Source of the DNA: an uncultured Bacteroidota bacterium
Lineage (GTDB): Bacteria > Bacteroidota > Bacteroidia > Bacteroidales > UBA12481
Length of the DNA stretch: 48,404 nt
Reading direction: 5' to 3'
Assembly: GCA_903851365.1 (NCBI GenBank)
Contig: CAINOB010000056.1
Location: forward strand, 1 to 48,404
Positions 17,591-27,200 of this stretch are shown here, piece after piece. Both the position numbers and the translations under genes were made by a program. The notes beneath the pieces were generated by a model. It was not told the DNA's origin, did not search any database, and saw only the letters and a list, made by a program, of their open reading frames with translations. Positions within the stretch are counted from its first letter, which is position 1, and each line of letters opens with the position of its first letter.

Positions 17591-18760
17591 TTATCTGGAC
17601 TGAGGTTTCTGATATTTCGCTTTTTTGCTTCCTTCATAAATGTCATACCGCCGGAATGAACATTCTATCGGTCCGTTTAGCATCGGAATTTTTTTGGAAG
17701 GATGCAGCCCAATAGATTTCATAGCTTCGGGATTTCCGCTAAAAATCCAGGCTTGGTAACCTTTGTAAAAGTGCTTCATCCGATCACCGATCAGCCGGTA
17801 CAAGCCCAGGATATTCTCGACCTTTATTCTCTCATCATAGGGAGGATTCGTAATCATAATACCTCCGCCTGCTGGTGGAATAAAATCCTCTATAGACTCA
17901 TGCACCAGCTCGATTTTTTTATCGAGGAACGAACGGTGAATGGATTCGCGGGCAAGCTGGAGCGATTTAGAGGACTTATCAGAACCGACAATTTTATATT
18001 TAAAATTGGCATTCTGCTCAACCTGGTCAGCCACTTCAGTAAACAGGTCGGGATTGAAATTTTTCCATTTCTCAAAGCCAAAATTTGGTCTGAATGTCCC
18101 GGGTGGAATATTCATGGCGATCATTGCTCCCTCGATAAGGAAAGTTCCTGATCCGCACATAGGATCAAAAAGGTTTCCTTTTCCATTCCAACCTGCCAGC
18201 AAAAGCAGACCGGCAGCCAAAACCTCATTGACAGGTGCCAGGTGCAACTGCGAACGATAGCCTCGCTTGTGTAGCGATGTTCCGGAGCTATCCAGCAAGA
18301 CATTAACTTTTGTATCCTGAATATGAATCGATATGAGCAGATCGGGATTTTCGCGATCGACGCTCGGCCGTTTCCCCGTCCGGTCGCGGAACTGGTCAAC
18401 AACGGCATCTTTTGTTCTCTGCGCAATAAACTGGCTATGCGAAAAATGGTCAGAAAACAGAACGCACTCTACCGCCAGAGACATCGAATGTTCCAAAAAC
18501 CGTACCCAATCAATTTTTTGAATTCCCTGATATAATTCAATGTCATTTTTTGCAGGGAAGCTCTCTACTTCAACCAATACCTTCAAGGCTGTCCTCAGCC
18601 TGTAATTAGCGGAATAAAGTATTTTAAGGTCGCCCTTAAAACGCACGGCCCGATTCAGAATTTCAATATCCTGCACACCGAGTCCCCTTATTTCCTGAGC
18701 CAGAACCTCTTCAAGTCCCTGAAAGGTTTTGGCCACCATATAAAATTGTTCGTCTAACAT
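17591..18760 (-). CDS. THUMP-domain class I SAM-dependent RNA methyltransferase
   Basis: A 389-residue methyltransferase of the RlmL-N/YpsC type, expected to make N2-methylguanosine in rRNA. The N-terminal THUMP region (about residues 40-160) binds RNA. The catalytic domain carries DPMCGSGTFLIEGAMIA (SAM binding) and the NPPYDERI motif that positions the target base amine. It overlaps the upstream kinase-like gene by seven bases (ATGTTAG) and is followed by the peptidase gene after one base. Met8 is an alternative start. Confidence 0.92.
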   Translation of the reverse strand: MLDEQFYMVAKTFQGLEEVLAQEIRGLGVQDIEILNRAVRFKGDLKILYSANYRLRTALKVLVEVESFPAKNDIELYQGIQKIDWVRFLEHSMSLAVECVLFSDHFSHSQFIAQRTKDAVVDQFRDRTGKRPSVDRENPDLLISIHIQDTKVNVLLDSSGTSLHKRGYRSQLHLAPVNEVLAAGLLLLAGWNGKGNLFDPMCGSGTFLIEGAMIAMNIPPGTFRPNFGFEKWKNFNPDLFTEVADQVEQNANFKYKIVGSDKSSKSLQLARESIHRSFLDKKIELVHESIEDFIPPAGGGIMITNPPYDERIKVENILGLYRLIGDRMKHFYKGYQAWIFSGNPEAMKSIGLHPSKKIPMLNGPIECSFRRYDIYEGSKKAKYQKPQSR

Positions 18761-19278
18761 ATCAACCTGTTAACTATTTCTATTGCATTCTGAACTCGTT
18801 TTTCTCCAATTCCGAAAACCCGAAAATAAATAAATCCAGCCGCTTTCAACTCCTCTTCATACTGTTCTGATAAATATTCCCTTCGGTGAGGGTTCTCACG
18901 GAGGGGATCAGATTCCCAGGGAAGATCGGGCTGGCATATAAGGTAAATCCCCTGCCCTGCTTGAGGTATCGAATCTTCGAGCCAGATGGGGACTGTTTGA
19001 TACACTTCACGAAACCACACTTTCAGGTTTATCAAACAGGTATCAAAAAATACCAGTGGCATTTGTTGGTTTTCCTGGATTAATTCGATCTGTCGATGAG
19101 CAATTGCTTCGACATCCGAATAATTGTAATGACGATTAAGGGTTTCGAGATAGGTACGTGCATATTCAGGCACCCCAACGGCGTTAAAGTGGCTTGCCAA
19201 TTGTCCGGTAAGCGTACTTTTCCCGGTTGATTCAGCACCGGTGATAAAAATTACCTTATTCAAGCCGCTGTTTTCCAT
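18754..19278 (-). CDS. NadR-like nicotinamide riboside kinase (AAA_28)
   Basis: A 174-residue P-loop kinase with Walker A FITGAESTGKSTLT at its start, and VFFDTCLINLKVW as the likely Walker B/lid region. It matches the ribosylnicotinamide kinase half of NadR, without the nucleotidyltransferase and repressor domains. It is directly coupled to pnuC (19-base overlap), so it probably phosphorylates imported nicotinamide riboside to NMN, trapping it in the cell. I begin at the Met of MENSGLNKV (19278); the longer frame runs 85 bases further into pnuC with no conserved sequence. Confidence 0.85.
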   Translation of the reverse strand: MENSGLNKVIFITGAESTGKSTLTGQLASHFNAVGVPEYARTYLETLNRHYNYSDVEAIAHRQIELIQENQQMPLVFFDTCLINLKVWFREVYQTVPIWLEDSIPQAGQGIYLICQPDLPWESDPLRENPHRREYLSEQYEEELKAAGFIYFRVFGIGEKRVQNAIEIVNRLIC

Positions 19279-19865
19279 GCTTTTTTCCACTGGCGGTATC
19301 CAAAAATTGCCATAATGATATATATCGCAAATAATATAGTAGTGGCGTAAAGTCCGCGCCAAACATATAATCCAATCGATAAAAGATCAATAAAAATCCA
19401 AAACAGCCATTGTTCCAATATTTTACGAGTCAACATCCATGTAGTCACAATTCCGCCCGCTGTTGTAAAAGCATCGCAATAAGGTATAGTTGAATCGGTG
19501 AAATTCGACAATACGTATCCGATTATTTGCCACAGAATCAGCCAGACCACAATCAGAATAATAAACAATTTCTTATTGAGTCGTATAACAGGTAGTTCTG
19601 TATCAGCACCTTCAACCTGCTTCCGCGACCGTGACGTCCAATGGACCCAGCCATAAATACTGATAAATGCATAATATCCCTGAAGAGCCATACCGGCATA
19701 AAATCCTGAATGAGCATAAACCCAGGCATACAGAATTGCCGACAGGATACCGAAAAGCCAAAGCCAGATAATCTGCTTTATCGATAGAATGACATAAGTA
19801 ACGCTTACGATTGCAGCCACCAGTTCAATCCAATTTTCTGATATCCAATCTAATATACCACCCAT
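19260..19865 (-). CDS. pnuC: PnuC-family nicotinamide riboside transporter
   Basis: A 201-residue membrane protein with about seven hydrophobic segments. Family motifs include IKQIIWLWLFGILSAILYAWVY, GYYAFISIYGWVHWTSR, and the C-terminal WLFWIFIDLLSIGLYVWRGLYAT. PnuC proteins carry nicotinamide riboside by facilitated diffusion, driven by intracellular phosphorylation; the next gene encodes the matching kinase. It leads the leftward operon, with a TACTTTCG -7 box about 25 bases upstream. No NAD-repressor box or riboswitch was recognised in front of it. Confidence 0.93.
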   Translation of the reverse strand: MGGILDWISENWIELVAAIVSVTYVILSIKQIIWLWLFGILSAILYAWVYAHSGFYAGMALQGYYAFISIYGWVHWTSRSRKQVEGADTELPVIRLNKKLFIILIVVWLILWQIIGYVLSNFTDSTIPYCDAFTTAGGIVTTWMLTRKILEQWLFWIFIDLLSIGLYVWRGLYATTILFAIYIIMAIFGYRQWKKAWKTAA

Positions 19866-19890
19866 GCTGCACTTGATCTTTTTGGCCCTG

Positions 19891-19898
19891 CGAAAGTA
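19891..19898 (-). promoter_or_regulatory. Candidate -7 box of the pnuC operon
   Basis: The minus strand reads TACTTTCG followed by CAGGG, a common one-mismatch variant of TAnnTTTG, 25 bases upstream of the pnuC ATG. No clear -33 element is seen. Confidence 0.4.
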
Positions 19899-19929
19899 GT
19901 ATAAATCCCGGTATCACTATTTTTTTGAT

Positions 19930-19937
19930 TAATTTAG
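19930..19937 (+). promoter_or_regulatory. Candidate -7 box of the hybrid-kinase operon
   Basis: TAATTTAG sits immediately before the first ATG, in a ten-base context identical to that upstream of the orphan Hpt gene. If it is a -7 box, transcription would begin just inside the longest frame and translation would begin at 19971. Confidence 0.25.
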
Positions 19938-22067
19938 ATGACTGCTAGGAATACATCGATTCAAGGCGCTATGAGTGAGAATGCACCAGTTAAAATATTA
20001 ATTGTAGATGATCGCGAAGAAAATCTTTTCGCGATGGAAGCTTTACTTGAAAGTCCGGAATTATTCATTATTACTGCCAGATCAGGTAATGAAGCCCTGG
20101 GAATACTTCTGGAGCAGGAAGTTGCTCTAATTTTACTCGATGTTCAGATGCCAGGCATGAATGGCTTTGAAACTGCCGAACTTATCAGGGGCAGTTCCCG
20201 GACCCGGCATATCCCAATTATTTTTGTGACCGCTATCAGCAAGGAAAAGAAAAATATTTTCCAGGGTTACGAATCTGGCGCTGTCGACTACCTTTTTAAA
20301 CCTATTGAACCAGATATTCTGAAATCAAAAGTCAGGGTATTTATTGACCTTCACCAGCAAAAACAAACACTGGAGAACATCACCCGTAAACTTGAGATGA
20401 CCATTTCGGAGTTGATCGAATCGCGAAAGAAGTTGAGGCATAATGAGGAAAGCATACGCGAAGCCTGGCAGGCAGCAGAAAAAGCGAGGAATTCAGCAGA
20501 AGAGGCAAACAGGGCAAAAAGCGAGTTTCTTGCCAATATGAGTCATGAAATACGGACACCACTCAATGGGATTATCGGCATGGCAGACCTGGCCCTTCTT
20601 GAAAGTGTAAATCCTCAGCAGAGAGAACGGATTGAAGCAATAAGACAATCCGGAGAATCATTGCTGGAAATTTTAAACGAAATTCTTGATTTATCGAAAA
20701 TCGAAGCGGAACGGGTTGAATTAGAGACTATTTCTTTTAATCCCATGGAGGTGATTGAGCGGGTTGTCAGAATGCTGTCAATTAAAATCTATGAGAAAAA
20801 CCTGGAGTTGATTTGCAATATCGATCCTCGGATTCCAGATCAGGTGATTGGCGATCCAACCCGGTTCAGGCAAGTTATACTTAACTTATTATCAAACGCA
20901 TACAAATTTACCGATAAGGGGGAAATCCGCATAGATGCAGTATTTAAAATGTCGACTCTTCAAAAAGTTGTACTTGACATTAGCGTTTCTGATACAGGGA
21001 TTGGCATTGCCAACAACAAACTGGAAAACATCTTTCAATCATTCGAGCAGGCTGAATCATCCATCAACCGGAAATATGGCGGAACTGGTCTCGGCTTGAG
21101 CATTACCAAGAAATTGCTGGATTTGATGAAAGGGGAAATCAGGGTAGAAAGCGCTCCGGGCAAAGGATCCACATTTTACCTGAGTATTCCTTTCAAAAAA
21201 TACATCGAGAGTGGCCCTGTAATAGAGGGGATAATTGATAAAACCGAAAAGTTTTCCCCCGTGCTTATTATCGACAAAAATCAAAACGGAGTGAAGGCAA
21301 TAAGGGCAGTATTTGATACTTTGCCTTTGAATTATAATATTTCTGTTCAACCTGTAATTGATGTTTACAATCTCGTGAATACCCTTGCTGACGAAAAACT
21401 CATCATCATTGATTCGGAGATACGTACCAGCGAAGGCAAGATGCTTTATGATGAATTACCTAAGGCTTTAAAATACAACAAAGCCATACCAGTCATCGTA
21501 ATGGCGCCCAGCACGATAAACCTTAATAAAGATGACCTTTTAGCCCGCGGCCTGTTTTCAATTCTCAGAAAACCATTGTTTACAAGGGACATTAAGGCCA
21601 CTTTAAACGAGAGTCCCGAACAAGGTCACCTTAATCCGTCGCCCGATCAGCAGGACATTATTGAAACTCCAGTTGGTCGTTCCCTCCATATTCTCCTGGC
21701 GGAAGATAACCCGATCAATACCAAGCTGGCCGTGGGATTAATCCAACTCAAAAACTGGAAAGTCGATTGTGCCGGAAATGGAGTTGAGGCTATCGATATG
21801 TACCGTGAGAAATCGTATGACCTAATACTGATGGACATTCAGATGCCTGAAATGGACGGCATGGAAGCAACCCGAAGAATAAGAAAACTGGAAACTGAAA
21901 AAGGGCTGCCACCAATACCCATTGTCGCACTTTCGGCACATGCAATGAAAAATGACATCGATTCGGCATTAAGTTGTGGTATGGATGATTATATTACCAA
22001 GCCATTCAAGCCCAAAGAGCTGTATTTAATTATCGAAAAACTTACGCAATTAAAAACACCGAAGTGA
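19938..22067 (+). CDS. Soluble hybrid histidine kinase (REC-HisKA-HATPase-pseudoREC-REC)
   Basis: A 709-residue cytoplasmic hybrid kinase. An N-terminal receiver (about residues 17-135) has Asp68 in [14 protein letters not shown] coiled coil (about 140-195) leads to HisKA with His203 ([14 protein letters not shown]). HATPase_c (about 300-420) has [10 protein letters not shown] and [13 protein letters not shown] middle receiver-like domain (about 438-555) keeps Asp492 and Lys545 but has only one acid in LIIDKNQ, so it may be inactive. The final receiver (about 583-705) is canonical, with Asp633. The next gene, an Hpt protein, overlaps it by four bases and probably takes its phosphate. Met12 (19971) is an alternative start that would leave room for a promoter at 19930-19937. 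Confidence 0.94.
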   Translation: MTARNTSIQGAMSENAPVKILIVDDREENLFAMEALLESPELFIITARSGNEALGILLEQEVALILLDVQMPGMNGFETAELIRGSSRTRHIPIIFVTAISKEKKNIFQGYESGAVDYLFKPIEPDILKSKVRVFIDLHQQKQTLENITRKLEMTISELIESRKKLRHNEESIREAWQAAEKARNSAEEANRAKSEFLANMSHEIRTPLNGIIGMADLALLESVNPQQRERIEAIRQSGESLLEILNEILDLSKIEAERVELETISFNPMEVIERVVRMLSIKIYEKNLELICNIDPRIPDQVIGDPTRFRQVILNLLSNAYKFTDKGEIRIDAVFKMSTLQKVVLDISVSDTGIGIANNKLENIFQSFEQAESSINRKYGGTGLGLSITKKLLDLMKGEIRVESAPGKGSTFYLSIPFKKYIESGPVIEGIIDKTEKFSPVLIIDKNQNGVKAIRAVFDTLPLNYNISVQPVIDVYNLVNTLADEKLIIIDSEIRTSEGKMLYDELPKALKYNKAIPVIVMAPSTINLNKDDLLARGLFSILRKPLFTRDIKATLNESPEQGHLNPSPDQQDIIETPVGRSLHILLAEDNPINTKLAVGLIQLKNWKVDCAGNGVEAIDMYREKSYDLILMDIQMPEMDGMEATRRIRKLETEKGLPPIPIVALSAHAMKNDIDSALSCGMDDYITKPFKPKELYLIIEKLTQLKTPK

Positions 22068-22420
22068 TCAATAAGTCCGAACCTATAGAAATTGAGGAAT
22101 TATTGGAACGAGTCTCCGGTAATAAGGAATTCGTTATCAAAATGCTGGACTTGTTCTTCACTAACAGTGAAAACCGGCTCGCTAACCTTCGTAATGAATT
22201 TAATAACCGAAATTACGTAGAATTGGCTGAGGAAGCCCATAAATTAAAAGGTATTGTTGGCAATCTCTCCATTAACAATGCCATGGGAATTCTTAAGGAC
22301 CTGCATACTATGGCAGCACTGCAAAATGATTTCCAAATAGACAGTTTGCTGGCAGATTTGGAAACTACAATATCAGAAGCAAAAATATTTTATAGGAATA
22401 ACCCCGAATTGAATGTTTAA
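22064..22420 (+). CDS. Hpt domain protein
   Basis: A 118-residue phosphotransfer protein with the phospho-histidine in [18 protein letters not shown] (about residue 53). The GTG start overlaps the kinase stop (GTGA), so it is translationally coupled to the soluble hybrid kinase. It is followed after 12 bases by the large membrane kinase. It is the likely phosphate bridge between the two hybrid kinases, which together hold several receivers. Confidence 0.9.
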   Translation: MINKSEPIEIEELLERVSGNKEFVIKMLDLFFTNSENRLANLRNEFNNRNYVELAEEAHKLKGIVGNLSINNAMGILKDLHTMAALQNDFQIDSLLADLETTISEAKIFYRNNPELNV

Positions 22421-22432
22421 GATGGACTGACT

Positions 22433-25400
22433 ATGAAAAACTGGTTAAAAAATCTGAAAATTAAGGGCAAACTCAACTTGATGATCGGTCTTGCCTTACT
22501 GGCCCTGGTGGTCCTGGGATTTACCTCGAATTTTTTCATCAGGACGACTAAAGTGGTCAACATCATGCTGATCGCCCAACGTAATTACATGATGGATTAC
22601 CATAAGAGTCTGGAGCAATACTACCTCTCCCTGTCTGACACAACCCACAAGCAAGAGCACCTTGTATCAGCTAATAAATGCATAACAGACGCAATAAAAA
22701 AGCTGGATTTGTTTAAAGACCCAGCATCGATCTTCAATCCAAATACCTATGTTTTTGAAAGCGTCGTTGATAACGCCATTAGGGTATACCAGTTGGCTGT
22801 TGCCAAACCCTATGAAATACCCAACGAAGCAGACAAGCGAATAGTCACTTCCAAGGATGCCAGATTACTTGTCAAGCGGGTTCATCTTTTTTACAGTTTG
22901 GGGATCAAACAAATTGAGTTGAGTTCTAAAGCAGCAAGTGATGCCTTGACCAAAGCGATTAAAATTCGAGAAATCTTTAATAATCAGGGCGAATTTGCAA
23001 ATCTGAATACAAGCGGAAAATCCGAAAAACTGGCCATTGAGCTAAAAAACATGGCTGAACTGGAAACAGCCTATGCTGAGCAAGTTCAGAAAATCAGTGA
23101 TTTTACTATTTCATCATTAGCCTTAGCCATCGTACTAATTGTGCTACTGCTGGGTTTACTGATTTTCCTTCTTTCGAAATCCATTGCCTCGATGATCACC
23201 AAACCGGTTGAGTTGATCAGAGGAAATCTTGCCAGGATGGCAGTAGGAGATCTTACCGGTAAAAGCTATTATGAATCAAGGGATGAGATCGGCCAGCTCA
23301 CCGATTCGTATAACCAAATGAAAATCATTCTGGCTGAACAGGTTGAACAGGCAAAACGTGTAGCTAAAGGAGATTTTGAGCATGCGATGGTTCCGCGTTC
23401 CGATAAAGATGAGCTGACGATTGCTCTCAACGAAATGACTGCCAGCCTGAAAGAAGCGAAAATCAAAAACGAACATGACAACTGGATCAAATCAGGTCAG
23501 AATGAACTTAGTGTGGAGATCCAGGGAGATATTGACCTTGCGAGTGTAGGTCGTAAAATTACCGCGATTGTATCGCAACAACTCAAAGCCCTAACCTCAG
23601 CCTTATTTGCCATTGACGAAAAGAACCGGATCGAATTTATTGGGGGGTACGCGGTAAACAATGAACAGGCCAAACAAAGGATATTCAAGCCAGGCGAGGG
23701 TTTAATCGGTCAGGTGGTGTCTGATCGGAAGCCAAGGATCATTGAGGATGTTCCTGAAAACTATCTGGATATCTTCAGCGGTTTAGGCCAGCAGAAACCA
23801 GGTTTCCTGATGATCGTTCCCTGCATCTATAATAATGTTGTAGAGGGTGTGATGGAGCTGGGCAGTCTGAAGCCGTTTGATGAGGTTTCCCTGCAATATA
23901 TTTCGCTGATTTCGGCTTCAATAGCTATTGCCATTCAATCCTCTAAAAACAGGACTGCCCTGCAAAACTTACTGGCAAAACAGACCAAACTCATGGAAGA
24001 GTTGCAAGTGCAGCAGGAGGAACTTCGCCAATCAAACGAGGAACTTCAGGTGCAGCAGGAAGAACTTCGTCAGTCGAACGAGGAGCTGGAAGCACAAACC
24101 AGGGAGCTTGAAGAATCCAGAGCCAATCTGCAGGCCCAGCAGGAGGAATTGAGGGTTACAAATGAGGAATTATCTGAACGTACCAAAGCTATTGAGGAAC
24201 AACGGGAATCGCTTCGCAAGAAGAATGATGCGCTGGAAAAGGCCCGTCAGGACATTGAGGAAAAAGCTCGTGAACTCGAACAGGTGAGCACTTACAAATC
24301 CGAATTTCTGGCTAATATGTCGCACGAATTAAGGACCCCATTGAACAGTATCCTTGTCCTTTCCCAGATTCTCGCACAGAATAAGCCGGATAACCTGACA
24401 GACAAGCAAATTAAATCGGCGGAAACTATAAAATCGTCCGGGGAAAATCTGCTTGTGCTGATTAATGAGATATTAGATCTTGCAAAAATAGAGTCTGGAA
24501 AAGTGGATCTGCATCCGGAGCCGATTGAAATAAAATCGCTTATTGCCGACCTGAAAGAAACATTTATTCCAGTTGCCGAGGAAAAGGGATTAACCCTTGA
24601 ATGGTCGGTCGACGATGATCTTCCGTCGGAGATCATGAATGACTCTTTACGTCTCGGTCAGATATTAAGGAACCTGATATCCAATGGCATTAAATTTACT
24701 GAAAAAGGTTCGATCAAGGTTTCAGTCAAGAGGATTTCAGATGCTGAATCCGTAGATCAGAAATTCCGAAATCATAAGGAGATTATAGGTATTTATGTTA
24801 AGGACTCCGGAATAGGTATTCATAAGGATAAACAAAAGGAGATATTCGACGCTTTCAGACAAGCAGACGGAACAACCTCACGCAAATTCGGCGGTACCGG
24901 TCTCGGATTAGCCATCTCCCGAAATTTCGCCAGGATGATGGGAGGGGACATCTTACTCGACAGTAAACCTGGCGAAGGCAGTACTTTCCTACTGGTAATA
25001 CCTGAAAACATTACCACAGAAACAAAGCCACTGCACGCTTCTATCACAGAAACCAGCGTCGAGGAACAAAAGGTCTTCAAACCTGAAATTGTTGTTTCGC
25101 ACGAACCCGTCAACAAAATTGAAATCACTGTACCAGCTGAGGATTCGTCGATTGATGATGATCGGAAGAATATTAAAAAGGGCGATACGTTCCTGCTGAT
25201 AATCGAGGATGACGTTCCTTTTGCCCGGATCATTTATGATCTTGCACATGAAAAGAACTTTAAATGCATGATCGCTCCCAACGGTGAAACCGGGCTTCAC
25301 TATGCTGATTATTACAATCCTAGCGCCATTATACTGGATATCGGATTACCCGGGATTGATGGTTGGGAAGTAATGAAACGATTGCAGGAAAATCCTCATA

Positions 25401-26356
25401 CACGGCATATCCCTGTTCATTTTATGTCGGGTGCCGATAAAAGCCTGGAAGCGCTCCGCAAAGGAGCCATCGGTTTTCTCCGGAAACCTGTTACCGTAAA
25501 TGAAATAAATGAAGCATTTGATAAAATCGAAGGATTGATTTCCAAACCATTGAAGAAGCTGCTGGTGGTTGAGGATGATGAAGCCATGCGGCACAGCATT
25601 AATGAGCTTATTGGGGAAGATAATATTCAAATTATTTCTGCAAGCAACGGCCATGAGGCATTGGAACTACTAAGAAATGAGACTTTTGATGCCATGATCC
25701 TGGATCTGGGACTGGAAGATATGACAGGCTATGACCTCTTGCAGAAAATTGGCAAACGGAATAATGCTCATAAGATGCCTGTAATAATTTATACAGGCAA
25801 GGAATTGACCCGTGATGAAGAGGAAAAGCTACAGTCCTACTCTGACCGGATTATTATTAAAGGCATTAAGTCGCCAGAGAGGTTATTGGCAGAAACAACG
25901 CTTTTCCTGCATCAGGTTGAATCGAATCTGCCGGTAGAAAAGCAAAGGATGCTAAGAAATTACCATCCAAAAGAGGATGTGATGAAGGATAAAACGATCC
26001 TTATCATTGATGACGACATGCGAAATGTTTTTGCATTGACCAGCCTCCTGGAAGATATGGGTCTGAAGATTTTGGTCGGGAAAAATGGCAGAGATGGAAT
26101 CGACAGATTGAAAAATTCCAATGTTGATCTGGTCCTCATGGATATTATGATGCCTGAAATGAATGGATATGAGGCTATGGAGGAGATACGCAAGGATCAG
26201 AAATACCGCAGACTGCCTATCATCGCCCTGACAGCCAAGGCCATGCCGGGTGACCGGGAAAAGTGCATTCAGTCAGGAGCCAATGATTATCTGACAAAGC
26301 CAATTGACACGGAGAAGTTATTATCTATGTTACGGGTATGGTTGTACAAGAACTAA
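22433..26356 (+). CDS. Large membrane hybrid kinase (HAMP-GAF-coiled coil-HisKA-HATPase-REC x3)
   Basis: A 1307-residue sensor. TM1 is at about residues 14-33, followed by a roughly 190-residue helical outer domain and TM2 at about 226-248. HAMP is at about 250-302 and a GAF domain at about 378-505. A coiled coil of seven 14-residue units covers 524-621. HisKA follows with His631 (LANMSHELRTPLN), then HATPase_c (NLISNGIKFT, GTGLGLAISRNFARMMGG). Three receivers follow, beginning near residues 917, 1041 and 1186, with acceptor aspartates in AIILDIGLPG, AMILDLGLED and LVLMDIMMPEMNG. The second lacks the usual lysine-proline (IIIKGIKS). The gene overlaps cheR by 19 bases. The HAMP plus methylatable-looking coil, next to cheR and cheB, suggests chemoreceptor-like adaptation. 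Confidence 0.94.
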   Translation: MKNWLKNLKIKGKLNLMIGLALLALVVLGFTSNFFIRTTKVVNIMLIAQRNYMMDYHKSLEQYYLSLSDTTHKQEHLVSANKCITDAIKKLDLFKDPASIFNPNTYVFESVVDNAIRVYQLAVAKPYEIPNEADKRIVTSKDARLLVKRVHLFYSLGIKQIELSSKAASDALTKAIKIREIFNNQGEFANLNTSGKSEKLAIELKNMAELETAYAEQVQKISDFTISSLALAIVLIVLLLGLLIFLLSKSIASMITKPVELIRGNLARMAVGDLTGKSYYESRDEIGQLTDSYNQMKIILAEQVEQAKRVAKGDFEHAMVPRSDKDELTIALNEMTASLKEAKIKNEHDNWIKSGQNELSVEIQGDIDLASVGRKITAIVSQQLKALTSALFAIDEKNRIEFIGGYAVNNEQAKQRIFKPGEGLIGQVVSDRKPRIIEDVPENYLDIFSGLGQQKPGFLMIVPCIYNNVVEGVMELGSLKPFDEVSLQYISLISASIAIAIQSSKNRTALQNLLAKQTKLMEELQVQQEELRQSNEELQVQQEELRQSNEELEAQTRELEESRANLQAQQEELRVTNEELSERTKAIEEQRESLRKKNDALEKARQDIEEKARELEQVSTYKSEFLANMSHELRTPLNSILVLSQILAQNKPDNLTDKQIKSAETIKSSGENLLVLINEILDLAKIESGKVDLHPEPIEIKSLIADLKETFIPVAEEKGLTLEWSVDDDLPSEIMNDSLRLGQILRNLISNGIKFTEKGSIKVSVKRISDAESVDQKFRNHKEIIGIYVKDSGIGIHKDKQKEIFDAFRQADGTTSRKFGGTGLGLAISRNFARMMGGDILLDSKPGEGSTFLLVIPENITTETKPLHASITETSVEEQKVFKPEIVVSHEPVNKIEITVPAEDSSIDDDRKNIKKGDTFLLIIEDDVPFARIIYDLAHEKNFKCMIAPNGETGLHYADYYNPSAIILDIGLPGIDGWEVMKRLQENPHTRHIPVHFMSGADKSLEALRKGAIGFLRKPVTVNEINEAFDKIEGLISKPLKKLLVVEDDEAMRHSINELIGEDNIQIISASNGHEALELLRNETFDAMILDLGLEDMTGYDLLQKIGKRNNAHKMPVIIYTGKELTRDEEEKLQSYSDRIIIKGIKSPERLLAETTLFLHQVESNLPVEKQRMLRNYHPKEDVMKDKTILIIDDDMRNVFALTSLLEDMGLKILVGKNGRDGIDRLKNSNVDLVLMDIMMPEMNGYEAMEEIRKDQKYRRLPIIALTAKAMPGDREKCIQSGANDYLTKPIDTEKLLSMLRVWLYKN
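24002..24295 (+). repeat. Seven tandem 42-base units encoding a coiled coil
   Basis: Seven 14-residue units (double heptads) run without gaps. Units 1 and 2 are identical at protein level (LQVQQEELRQSNEE); unit 4 is LQAQQEELRVTNEE, and the others are more diverged. They link GAF to the kinase histidine and are rich in Gln/Glu pairs. Confidence 0.85.
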
Positions 26357-27189
26357 ATAGCGAAATACTTCCCCAGGATCCTCAGGCAATAGAGATCGGA
26401 TTGCTATTTGAGGGTATTTATCTCCGATATGGATATGATTTCCGTGATTATGGAAAAGCCCACGCCAAGAGGCGAATTATGCATCGCATGGTTATTTCAG
26501 GTATAAATTCAATTTCGGAACTTCAGCACCGGGTATTGTATGATGAGTCATTTTTCCATTTAATGCTGCAGGATCTTTCGATCAATACCACCGAGATGTT
26601 CCGTGATCCCGAATTTTTTCTTTCTATACGCGAGCAGGTGATTCCAGTGCTCAAAACCTATCCATTTATTAAGATCTGGCATGCCGGTTGCTCCACAGGC
26701 GAAGAAGTATATTCCATGGCGATAATTCTCAAGGAAGAAGGGTTGCTTAACCGGACACAGATTTATGCAACAGATTTCAATCCGTCAGTGCTGCAAAAAG
26801 CCAGGGAGGCTATATATCCGGTCAGCCAGATGAAAGACTACACCCGGAATTATATTAAATCAGGCGGCAAATCTTCCTTTTCGGAATATTATAATGCCCG
26901 TTATGACTCCGTGATAATGAAAAAAATCCTCAAGGAAAATATTGTTTTTGCTGATCACAATCTTGTTACAGACAGTGTTTTTGGTGAAATGAATCTGGTC
27001 ATGTGCCGAAATACGCTGATTTATTTTAACAAAAGCCTTCAGGACAAGGTAGTAGGGTTATTCCGAGACAGTTTAGTAACCGGTGGTTTTCTTTGTTTAG
27101 GATCGAAGGAAAGTATTACTTTTTCACCCCATAATATTTATTTTGAGCCAGTGGTCTCCAAGCATAAGATTTTTCGCCTAAAGTATTGA
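26338..27189 (+). CDS. cheR: CheR-type protein-glutamate methyltransferase
   Basis: A 283-residue SAM-dependent methyltransferase that modifies glutamates of chemoreceptors. The short N-terminal CheR helical domain covers about residues 15-75. The catalytic domain shows NTTEMFRDPEFF, the SAM loop HAGCSTGEEVYSMAI (about 115-129), YATDFNPSVLQKA and NLVMCRNTLIYF. It lacks a C-terminal TPR, so it is a compact CheR. No methyl-accepting chemotaxis protein is in the window; the upstream sensor kinase, with which it overlaps by 19 bases, is the most likely substrate. Confidence 0.95.
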   Translation: MVVQELNSEILPQDPQAIEIGLLFEGIYLRYGYDFRDYGKAHAKRRIMHRMVISGINSISELQHRVLYDESFFHLMLQDLSINTTEMFRDPEFFLSIREQVIPVLKTYPFIKIWHAGCSTGEEVYSMAIILKEEGLLNRTQIYATDFNPSVLQKAREAIYPVSQMKDYTRNYIKSGGKSSFSEYYNARYDSVIMKKILKENIVFADHNLVTDSVFGEMNLVMCRNTLIYFNKSLQDKVVGLFRDSLVTGGFLCLGSKESITFSPHNIYFEPVVSKHKIFRLKY

Positions 27190-27200
27190 ACAAGAACAAT

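Noticed and set aside
17590-17646. Longer N-terminus of the dipeptidyl peptidase
   Set aside because: It precedes an otherwise perfect signal peptide and lies within the methyltransferase gene.
19279-19362. Longer N-terminus of the NadR-like kinase
   Set aside because: The extra 28 residues lie wholly inside pnuC and lack family sequence; the Walker A motif begins right after Met29.
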